From: an uncultured Clostridia bacterium
GTDB lineage: Bacteria; Bacillota; Clostridia; Christensenellales; UBA1242
Assembly: GCA_947595235.1 (NCBI GenBank)
Contig: CANQEP010000009.1
Span: 1 to 32,838 of the forward strand
Length of the DNA: 32,838 nt
Reading direction: 5' to 3'
Shown: piece after piece, positions 8,293-15,913 of the stretch
Numbering within the stretch: position 1 is the first letter of the stretch
How the letters are laid out: the number at the start of each line of letters is the position of its first letter
Notes under the pieces: generated by a model
Seen by the model: only the letters and a program-made list of their open reading frames with translations
Told to the model about the DNA's origin: nothing
Databases searched by the model: none
Made by a program: the position numbers and the translations under genes

Positions 8293-8607
8293 ATGAATTT
8301 AAACATAAAAAAATTAAGGCTTTTAGAAAATAAAAGCCAAAAAGAAATTGCAAACGAATTAGGGCTTACACAAGGAACTTATAGCAATTATGAAAACGGA
8401 GTGACAGAACCACCGCTCCAAACACTAATTGAAATTGCGAACCACCACCAAGTATCAATCGACTACTTAGTCGGCAGACAATTTCAAAACGAATTTGGTT
8501 ACTTAACTAAACAAGACAGAAATTTCTTTCGCGAATATCTAAAACTAGAAGAATCTCAAAAAGCAAAAATAATAACTTATACTGCATTCGTATCAGCAGA
8601 AGTATAA
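8293..8607 (+). CDS. XRE-family HTH repressor
   Basis: LRLLENKSQKEIANELGLTQGTYSNYENGVTEPPLQTLIEIANHHQVSIDYLVG; AGGAGG RBS. Confidence 0.88.
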   Translation: MNLNIKKLRLLENKSQKEIANELGLTQGTYSNYENGVTEPPLQTLIEIANHHQVSIDYLVGRQFQNEFGYLTKQDRNFFREYLKLEESQKAKIITYTAFVSAEV

Positions 8608-8782
8608 AGGAAAAATTATGAAAAGAATTGATTTATTGAATTTTTTTTAATACAACGAAAGTTTAAAACAAGAAAAAAAATCAAAAGAAATAACCAATTT
8701 TATATGCTCAATTCAAGCAATCTTAAAAGCACAAATTGACGAACAAAATATTAAATCAAGTGAGTTGCAAATTGGAGACTCA

Positions 8783-9793
8783 CAAATGAAATTTAAAAAC
8801 ATAATAATAAGAAAATCAAAAAACAACAAATCATGGTTTTGCAGATTTAGAAAAAATAAAAAACAATTTTACATATCAGCAAAAACACAAAACGACTGCT
8901 ATATAAAATTGAAGAAAACACTAAACAACCTAGAAGACAAAACGCTTAATTCAAAATTAACGCTTGAACAATGGTATATGCAATGGCTTGATTTATACAA
9001 AAAAGACATAAAAGAAACAACAAAACTTGATTATAAAGCAAGTTTAAAATACTTAGAAAACATAAAAAATAAAGAAATCAATAACATAACAACAATAAAT
9101 ATTATCGAAACATTAAATTCTATAAACCATGAAAGACGAAAACAAAAGGTATATGAACTATTAAAAGACATATACAACAAAGCATATCAAAATGAAATTA
9201 TTTCAAAAAACCCAATGCTAAACATTGAAAAGCCTAAACATAAAAAATCAAACGGGAATTCATTAACAGACAAAGACGAAAATTTAATTGAAAAAGAATT
9301 TATAAAACATAAAGCATATTTATTTCTAGTTGCAATGTATCAAGGCCTTAGAAAAGGCGAATTATTAGCACTAACATCAAGTGATTTTGATTTAAAAAAC
9401 AAAACACTAACAATAACAAAATCACTTAATTATAAGAACGAAATCGACACAACAAAAAATAAAGAATCAATAAGAACAATACCTCTTTTTGATAAAACAA
9501 TAGAAATAATAAAACCATTATTAAAAAATACCAATGAAAGAATATTTAACTTAACACAAAAACAAACACAAAACCTTTTTACAAAAATATTGTCTAACAT
9601 TGAACTAGAAAAAAAATATACAATTCACTCATTAAGACATACATTCATAACAAAATGTCAAGAAAAAAATATTCCACTTCACATAATACAACACTGGGTA
9701 GGACATACAGAAGGTTCAAAAATCACAAATTCAGTTTATACGCATGCTAGAAAGAACGCAGAATTATTATATTACAATATAATAAATCAATAA
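8783..9793 (+). CDS. Tyrosine recombinase/integrase
   Basis: QGLRKGELLAL...HSLRHTFITKC...HWVGHTEGSKITNSVYTH: R-H-x-x-R-H-Y pattern; likely start MKFKNI (ORF track uses TTG at 8765). Confidence 0.9.
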   Translation, partial: QMKFKNIIIRKSKNNKSWFCRFRKNKKQFYISAKTQNDCYIKLKKTLNNLEDKTLNSKLTLEQWYMQWLDLYKKDIKETTKLDYKASLKYLENIKNKEINNITTINIIETLNSINHERRKQKVYELLKDIYNKAYQNEIISKNPMLNIEKPKHKKSNGNSLTDKDENLIEKEFIKHKAYLFLVAMYQGLRKGELLALTSSDFDLKNKTLTITKSLNYKNEIDTTKNKESIRTIPLFDKTIEIIKPLLKNTNERIFNLTQKQTQNLFTKILSNIELEKKYTIHSLRHTFITKCQEKNIPLHIIQHWVGHTEGSKITNSVYTHARKNAELLYYNIINQ

Positions 9794-9819
9794 AAAAATT
9801 ACTCAAAAATTACTCACTT
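9793..9819 (+). repeat. Integrase arm-type site candidate, copy 2
   Basis: Same 27 bp as 230-256, just after the integrase stop codon. Confidence 0.7.
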
Positions 9820-9846
9820 TTAAAATTTTTTTAAAAACCAATAAAA

Positions 9847-9870
9847 AATACCACAATAAATTGTGGTATT
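9847..9870. terminator. Terminator hairpin between integrase and tRNA-Ser
   Basis: AATACCACAA-TAAA-TTGTGGTATT. Confidence 0.65.
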
Positions 9871-9901
9871 CACTCAATTCAAACACTACATATTGTGTTT
9901 G

Positions 9902-9924
9902 TGGCGGAGGCTTAGGGATTCGAA
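9902..9924. repeat. tRNA-proximal att site
   Basis: Identical to 161-183; part of the intact tRNA-Ser. Confidence 0.92.
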
Positions 9925-9989
9925 CCCCAGGATGCTCTCACATCAACGGTTTTCAAGACCGCCGCTTTCGACCGCTCAGCCAAACCTCC
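9902..9989 (-). tRNA. tRNA-Ser(UGA)
   Basis: GGAGGTTTGGCTGAGCGGTCGAAAGCGGCGGTCTTGAAAACCGTTGATGTGAGAGCATCCTGGGGTTCGAATCCCTAAGCCTCCGCCA; long variable arm. Confidence 0.95.
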
Positions 9990-10225
9990 ATTGTTTGCGC
10001 CTGTGGTTAATGTTTTGGGGGCCACTAACCTCAGGACGTTGTTATTATATCTTAACCTTTTGCAAAAATCAAGGCTTTTGATATCTTTTATTGTAAAATT
10101 TTTTATCATTTGGCACATCGTGGATTTTGAGTGGGTAAAGGCGATTTGAAGGAGCAAGAATTTGTGAGATTTGTTATTGATAAATAATGGGTTATTTTAT
10201 AGAATATGCTTAAAGGGGAAAGGAC

Positions 10226-10534
10226 ATGAAAAAGAGAAGATTTGTTGTGGTTTTTGCTTTTGTTATAATGTTTGTTTTGAGCCTTGGCGTCTTTAAGGTG
10301 GCAAGTACCGAAAGGGTGCGGGCGAAAGAGCAAAGCGACTTTTATTGGAGCGAGTTGAACGCGCCCGTCTTTTATGGTGCCATTGGCGCAAAAATCTCTA
10401 AGAATGTGGACTTTTCCACAAGTGACCCAAGGTTTAGGATTTTTGTTCGCGACTTCGAAGACGGCGACCTGAAGCCCAAGATTGAAGAGAATAATGTTTT
10501 AAGTGGCGTTCCCGGGACATACCACGTTGTTTAG
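10226..10534 (+). CDS. Small exported/membrane protein ending in a partial bacterial Ig-like segment
   Basis: TM/signal MKKRRFVVVFAFVIMFVLSLGVF; DPRFRIFVRDFEDGDLKPKIEENNVLSGVPGTYHVV*. Confidence 0.55.
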   Translation: MKKRRFVVVFAFVIMFVLSLGVFKVASTERVRAKEQSDFYWSELNAPVFYGAIGAKISKNVDFSTSDPRFRIFVRDFEDGDLKPKIEENNVLSGVPGTYHVV

Positions 10535-10539
10535 AAAGC

Positions 10540-10563
10540 AAAAGTCGGGTCGCCCCGACTTTT
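10540..10563 (+). terminator. Rho-independent terminator
   Basis: AAAGTCGGG-TCGC-CCCGACTTT. Confidence 0.75.
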
Positions 10564-10580
10564 CTTGTGCGTGACTATTG

Positions 10581-10609
10581 TTGACAAAAAATGCAAAAGC
10601 CGATACAAT
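10581..10609 (+). promoter_or_regulatory. Sigma-A-type promoter
   Basis: TTGACA - 17 nt - TACAAT. Confidence 0.75.
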
Positions 10610-10638
10610 AGTTATATAAGACGCAGAGGAGAAAATGT

Positions 10639-11142
10639 ATGAATGATTTAGAAATTGAAGTTTTGAGGGCGCTGGCAAATGGCGTTAACTATTTCACGGG
10701 GGAGAAGTGCGAAAATGACAGCATCTTAAACGACCCGAACATAATAAGAACGCTTTTTAACGTTTGCAACACTTTGAGTGCTGCAAAGTCAAATGATTCG
10801 CAAAAGAGTGAGTTTTCTTGCCCAGATAATATCGAGGACCTTTTTGAGTTTGAGAAAGAACTCTCGCTGACAAAAATTGTTCAAAAGGTGAATTTAGTGT
10901 GCTCCGGCACAAAGAAACTCAAACAATCGCTCGTTAAAGAGACCTTGAAAGAAATGGGAATTTTGAAGACCATCGTCAATAACCATGGCGGAACAAGGAG
11001 CGTTGCCTCTGACGAGGCGCAGGCGTACGGCATATACAACGTGCAACGAACCACCATGTATGGCGTGCCATACACCGCCGTCGTCTTCAACGAAGACGGG
11101 CAAAGGTTCGTGCTTTCGGTCATAAAGGATATGTTCAAGTAG
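10639..11142 (+). CDS. Hypothetical protein
   Basis: 167-aa ORF with promoter; no family recognised. Confidence 0.7.
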   Translation: MNDLEIEVLRALANGVNYFTGEKCENDSILNDPNIIRTLFNVCNTLSAAKSNDSQKSEFSCPDNIEDLFEFEKELSLTKIVQKVNLVCSGTKKLKQSLVKETLKEMGILKTIVNNHGGTRSVASDEAQAYGIYNVQRTTMYGVPYTAVVFNEDGQRFVLSVIKDMFK

Positions 11143-11184
11143 GGGGACATAAGATAAATCGCGCAACCAACTAGTGCTCGCGCG

Positions 11185-12090
11185 TTATTTCTTGTTTGAG
11201 AATACGGCAATGTGGGTGTCGCCACAAATTTTGCCCTTCAAATCATTTAAAGATATACATTCTTTGTGTGTTTTTTTATACATTTCGAACCGATAAGAAT
11301 CCAACTCTGTTGTTGCGTACTTTGAAAGATTCAAATTGTATTTTTCTGCAATCCATGTAAGTGTTTGTTTTGATAGCAAAAACTGATGATGCGGAGGAAG
11401 GTCAAGGATATCGTAATCTATTTGTGACATTATTCCCTCTGGATTTGGAGTACCAATAATTAAGTGCCCATTAGGGTTTAGAAGTTGAATATTATTTTCC
11501 AAAAATGTTTTTATCTCAAATATGTGTTCTATCAACTCAAAATGACAAACGACATCAAACTTTTTTTCTATGTTTTCAGTTGAAGACTCAATTACGTTTT
11601 TGACTCCCTTTTGCTTGCACAGACTTATCGCGCGAGAACTCGTTTCGCAGCCATAACTATCTGGGACAACATTTTTTATATAAAGCAAGAAGTTGCCAGA
11701 GCCACAACCCACTTCCAAAAGGTTTCGTGGCTTTATGTCTTTGATAAAGTGGGCTGCAACACCAAACTCATCTCTAAAGTGAGGATAATAATTTTTTTGT
11801 GATAAAAGGTCATAAAGTTCCAATGTGTCGTGAAGATGATAATTGTAATAGTATAGTCCACATTCAATGCACCTTTTCTGTATCAATATTTTGTGTCTGT
11901 ATGTGTCGGCAACGGGGTTATAGCCTCTTTGTTCAATCCAGTCATTAATTATTTTGTCGATATCGAAAGTTCTTGTCTTAACATATTGCTTCGAGCTGCA
12001 TAGTGGACATGCTTCAACTTCTTCAATATTTTTTTGCACTTTGGCTGAATGTAGTGGAGGTGTGTATTTTAAAGTTTCTATATTGGACAT
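11185..12090 (-). CDS. Class I SAM-dependent methyltransferase with N-terminal zinc-ribbon-like Cys pairs
   Basis: CPLC...CIEC; LLEVGCGSGNFLLYI; VVCHFELIEH. Confidence 0.8.
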   Translation of the reverse strand: MSNIETLKYTPPLHSAKVQKNIEEVEACPLCSSKQYVKTRTFDIDKIINDWIEQRGYNPVADTYRHKILIQKRCIECGLYYYNYHLHDTLELYDLLSQKNYYPHFRDEFGVAAHFIKDIKPRNLLEVGCGSGNFLLYIKNVVPDSYGCETSSRAISLCKQKGVKNVIESSTENIEKKFDVVCHFELIEHIFEIKTFLENNIQLLNPNGHLIIGTPNPEGIMSQIDYDILDLPPHHQFLLSKQTLTWIAEKYNLNLSKYATTELDSYRFEMYKKTHKECISLNDLKGKICGDTHIAVFSNKK

Positions 12091-12352
12091 GATTTTTCTC
12101 CCACATATTATTATAAATACTCATCAAAAGAAAATAAATGTTTATAACCCAATTAGAGTTGAATTTTTTATGAAAATTTAAAATTTTTGCTGTTATTTGA
12201 TAGGTTTGTGCTATAATAAAATCGTGAAAGACTTATGTTGGAAAGAAAGTTTATTACACAAATTTGTTTTTTGAGGGCGCAAAAAGGGTTATAAAGTATT
12301 GTTTGAAGTGTGAAAGTTTTATTATAATATGTTTACAAGGAGGTAAAGACAT

Positions 12353-12430
12353 ATGTTTAAGAATCTTTTCGTAAACAAAAGTGAACAACTCAAAATCGTT
12401 AAGCTTACTCAATCATATGATGCTTGCTAG
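12353..12430 (+). CDS. Candidate RiPP precursor peptide (25 aa; not in ORF track)
   Basis: MFKNLFVNKSEQLKIVKLTQSYDAC; RBS AAGGAGG 9-10 nt upstream; -10-like TATAAT at 12323-12328; followed by attenuator and rSAM gene. Confidence 0.6.
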   Translation: MFKNLFVNKSEQLKIVKLTQSYDAC

Positions 12431-12438
12431 TCACTTGT

Positions 12439-12467
12439 GGAGGCGGGAATAATTTGTTCTCGCCTCC
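12439..12467 (+). terminator. Attenuator/terminator after the peptide gene
   Basis: GGAGGCGGGAA-TAATTTG-TTCTCGCCTCC, 11-bp stem with one G-T pair. Confidence 0.65.
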
Positions 12468-12498
12468 TATTTATTTAATTTATTAAGGAGAGATACCT

Positions 12499-12618
12499 AT
12501 GAAAAATAAAATATTTATTGAAGAAATAAGAGAAGAAGTCACACAATGCCGAATCATCCAAATCGACAAAAAGTTAAACAAGGCAAAAGAAATAAAACAA
12601 AACAAGAGGGGAGAGTAG
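12499..12618 (+). CDS. 39-aa small protein or second peptide (not in ORF track)
   Basis: MKNKIFIEEIREEVTQCRIIQIDKKLNKAKEIKQNKRGE; AAGGAG RBS; stop 1 nt before the rSAM ATG. Confidence 0.6.
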   Translation: MKNKIFIEEIREEVTQCRIIQIDKKLNKAKEIKQNKRGE

Positions 12619-12619
12619 T

Positions 12620-13780
12620 ATGAGAAGCACAAAAATAGGTGAAGACAGATACATCATACCATTCAACAACAAGTATTTTGTTGTGAACGAATTTACAAAA
12701 AACATCTTTAGCACACTTGAACATAGCGCTTCAATCGAAGACTATGCAAAATCAACAAACACTCCCCTAGACGAGGCAACATCACTTCTTAAGGAATTGG
12801 ACGAGAAGATTGATTCGTGCGACTATTACGACACCAATGTCTCTTTGCCTGTTCCACTAAAGATTCAGTGGAAAATGACAATGAAGTGTAATCTTCGCTG
12901 CAAACATTGTTATTTGGGTGAGTTACCAAACAAATGCTTACCCGAAGACAAACTCATGAAAATTGCCAAAGAGATAAATAAGTTTGGGGTTATGGAAGTT
13001 ACATTGACTGGTGGCGAAATTTTTACTATTGATTGTATTGACAAGATAATTCAATATTTTCATGACAATCAAATAAAGATGATTTTGTTCACCAACGCCA
13101 TACTCGCCGAGGGACATAAAGAATTTTTGGCTTCAATTTCTAACAAAGACCTTGTGAACTTTATTGTGAGTGTGGACGGAACAAAAGAAGAACATGAGAA
13201 CATTCGCGGAAAGGGCACATATTCTGTCACAATGAAAAACATAAAGATGCTTTCAGACATGGGATACAAGGTTAGCGTTAACATGGTTCTTAATAAGAAC
13301 AATTACAAAACGCTTTTTGAACTTGTTGGCGACCTTAACAAAGTTGGCGTTAGCAATCTTCAATTATCTGAACTTATTCCTATGGGCTCAGCAACAAAAG
13401 ATATGTGTATGGAAGACAAGGATTTTGAAAAATTGCAAGACATTTTCAAACAAATACACAATGTTTATAAGACTAGCAATATTTTCTACACATCCGATGA
13501 CGGCGATTCGTCAAATCAAATATATTTGCTCAATGATGATAAAATTTATAATTTTGGACAAGAGAAATGGAAATGCGGAGCGGGACTTGGAAAGGGAACT
13601 ATTCTTTATAATGGGGATGTGGTTTGTTGCCCATTTATGGAAGACTACAAACTTGGCAATGTTTTAACAACTCCATTGCCAAAGGTTTGGGATTGTGAAA
13701 ACAGATATAAGTTTTTAAAAATGATTGCACAAAACAACAACGGACATCGAAAATGTATTGTTATAAGAAGATATAATTAG
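12620..13780 (+). CDS. Radical SAM/SPASM peptide maturase with PqqD/RRE-like N-terminus
   Basis: CNLRCKHC; VTLTGGEIF; C-terminal CGAGLGKGTILYNGDVVCCPF; N-terminal PqqD-like FVVNEFTKNIFSTLE... Confidence 0.85.
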   Translation: MRSTKIGEDRYIIPFNNKYFVVNEFTKNIFSTLEHSASIEDYAKSTNTPLDEATSLLKELDEKIDSCDYYDTNVSLPVPLKIQWKMTMKCNLRCKHCYLGELPNKCLPEDKLMKIAKEINKFGVMEVTLTGGEIFTIDCIDKIIQYFHDNQIKMILFTNAILAEGHKEFLASISNKDLVNFIVSVDGTKEEHENIRGKGTYSVTMKNIKMLSDMGYKVSVNMVLNKNNYKTLFELVGDLNKVGVSNLQLSELIPMGSATKDMCMEDKDFEKLQDIFKQIHNVYKTSNIFYTSDDGDSSNQIYLLNDDKIYNFGQEKWKCGAGLGKGTILYNGDVVCCPFMEDYKLGNVLTTPLPKVWDCENRYKFLKMIAQNNNGHRKCIVIRRYN

Positions 13781-13789
13781 GAGCATCTT

Positions 13790-15913
13790 ATGGATAATTG
13801 TTCTATGTTTTCTAAAATATTTTTCGAAATTGTGTCAAATATAGACAGCGGAATGAACGAAGACTTACCCGAAATAAAGCGTGAGTTGGAAAGCATCAAA
13901 AACGGGTCAAGCCCCAATTTGCGCGAGGGCATACAATACCAAATTTCGCTATTCTTTGACTGCGTGAGAAAGCAATTCAAAAAGTTAAGCGAACAGAACC
14001 GGAACTTCTATCAACTATTGTCAGATGTTGTTGAAGCGGTCGGACTAATATCCTATCAAAGTATAAAGAAAAACAGAGGAATAAATTATCCAAATAAAGA
14101 AAGTTTAAAGAAGATTATTGGTGATTATAAAGAAAATAAACCAAAAGCCAATGAAAAGTTTTCCCTTTTGCTTTTTCCTGTTGACAAAAAAATGTCAATC
14201 ACAACCATAAGTGAACTTGTTGGGTTCATTTATGTGCTATTGGCAGTATTTTGTATAGACTTAAAGAACATACAAAACATGGTTGTTGAAAAATTGCGTC
14301 AGTATGTAAAGATTTATGTAAATAATGAGGCTTTTATAAGGCAGGTATATAACGGGTCTTTTAACAAGTGGGCTGTTGTGGATAAAGAAATCTATGACTA
14401 TTCCAGTGTCATTGACAAGTTTTCAAGTCTTTTAAAAGTTGACGACAGACAACTCATGCTGTGCAAGTTAATATTCATTTTGCTGTATTTCACCGACTGC
14501 AAAGCTCCAACACAAGAAGCAAAAGACTCTTTTGTTCAATGGATAAACAATATTCAAGACGAAAAATTGCAAATCGCAAATGGCTATTCAAAATATCTAT
14601 GGATAAGATATAGGCGTCTCCCCGAAGACGAACTTTCTGCCGAATGTCTAAATGGGTTTACTGTTGATAATATCTATATTTTGCCATCGTTATATGCGAA
14701 TAACAAGGCTTCATCAAGAAAGCTGTTTGATGGTTTTTTTGACAGAAACTCACAAAGTCGAAAGCGAAGAGCAATCATTGGTCAGTATGGACAAGGCAAA
14801 ACCGCACTGCTAAACACAATAATTTCAATGGTGGCTATTAACAGCAACTATGCAAGGTCAGACAAAAATATATCGACCTATTTCATAAACTACTACTCTT
14901 CGTTAGAGGAGATGCTCGGATTTAAAGTGTTCGACGTTTTCCCTATTATTGTGAGTTGCGAGAAGTTTGATTCTTTCATAAAGGAGTGGAGGAAGAACAA
15001 CGATACTGAACCAACTTTTTTGGATTTTGCCTACTACATTATTGTTTCATATAGCGACGACCTTAATGTGATTGGTGAAAAGAATGAGGGTTGGTATGAA
15101 AAATGGATAAACACCTTTACAACTAAACAATTTGAAACGATATTTAAGGGGGCCATTGAGGACGACAAAGCACTCTTTCTCATAGATGATTTCGAAAACA
15201 TAAGTGGTGCAAACAAAAAAACTTTTGAAAATATGTTTGATGAAATTTTGCATAAGTATGGTTCAAAATGTGAAATCATTTTCACCGCAACCGATGAGAA
15301 TCTTTTGCCAGAAGCAATAACAAAAATCAATGGCGGTTTGGACATTTTCAAACTGGGCGAATTTAACACAGAAGATGAAAAAAGATTGTTTTCTCGCTTT
15401 TACGCATACTTTAAAAACCCAACTCTTATTCAAGAGAAAAAGAGAGAAATAACTTTTCTCTGTGATATGGGGCTTGATGACATCAAGAGCAAAGAGTTGG
15501 AATTTGAGAAACTTATTGCGCGTTCAAGCAAAGATGCTTGCATGCTCTTAGATAAGAATAATCCTTTGGGTGATAATCCTATATTTAAGTCTCCTTTGGC
15601 GTTATGCAAATTGGCGCAATACAAAGATAATAAAAGTGGTTTTAACATAGAAACAATGGATGAGTCGCTAATGGGGAAACTTCTTCCTGCCATTTCAAAT
15701 GACGATGATATTGCTGCAAAACTTTGCCAAATAATTCCACGCAAATTGTTTGACGCGATAGACAAAGCGAAAAAGGACGGCAACAGCGGTTCGCTTTTGA
15801 AATTCCAATATGCTATAAACACAAAAAGCAGATATATAAAGAATTTAAAAGTCAAGAGTGCAATGGAAAATTGCAACAGAATTATATCTTTGATGTTGGA
15901 AAGTGAAAGATGA
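13790..15913 (+). CDS. STAND/NACHT-like P-loop NTPase
   Basis: Walker A GQYGQGKTALLN; Walker B ALFLIDDFENIS; helical flanks; RBS TTAGGAGC. Confidence 0.65.
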   Translation: MDNCSMFSKIFFEIVSNIDSGMNEDLPEIKRELESIKNGSSPNLREGIQYQISLFFDCVRKQFKKLSEQNRNFYQLLSDVVEAVGLISYQSIKKNRGINYPNKESLKKIIGDYKENKPKANEKFSLLLFPVDKKMSITTISELVGFIYVLLAVFCIDLKNIQNMVVEKLRQYVKIYVNNEAFIRQVYNGSFNKWAVVDKEIYDYSSVIDKFSSLLKVDDRQLMLCKLIFILLYFTDCKAPTQEAKDSFVQWINNIQDEKLQIANGYSKYLWIRYRRLPEDELSAECLNGFTVDNIYILPSLYANNKASSRKLFDGFFDRNSQSRKRRAIIGQYGQGKTALLNTIISMVAINSNYARSDKNISTYFINYYSSLEEMLGFKVFDVFPIIVSCEKFDSFIKEWRKNNDTEPTFLDFAYYIIVSYSDDLNVIGEKNEGWYEKWINTFTTKQFETIFKGAIEDDKALFLIDDFENISGANKKTFENMFDEILHKYGSKCEIIFTATDENLLPEAITKINGGLDIFKLGEFNTEDEKRLFSRFYAYFKNPTLIQEKKREITFLCDMGLDDIKSKELEFEKLIARSSKDACMLLDKNNPLGDNPIFKSPLALCKLAQYKDNKSGFNIETMDESLMGKLLPAISNDDDIAAKLCQIIPRKLFDAIDKAKKDGNSGSLLKFQYAINTKSRYIKNLKVKSAMENCNRIISLMLESER

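Larger units (their letters stand above)
161..9924. mobile_element. Inovirus-like prophage integrated in the tRNA-Ser 3' end
   Basis: 23-bp direct repeat TGGCGGAGGCTTAGGGATTCGAA at 161-183 and 9902-9924; tyrosine integrase next to the tRNA; XRE repressor; Rep with HFH motif; Zot-like ATPase; string of small membrane proteins. Confidence 0.88.

Noticed and set aside
9863-10157. ORFs across tRNA-Ser on both strands
   Set aside because: They translate the tRNA gene itself (RLRDSNPRMLSHQRFSRPPLST / GGLAERSKAAVLKT are typical tRNA-derived artefacts).
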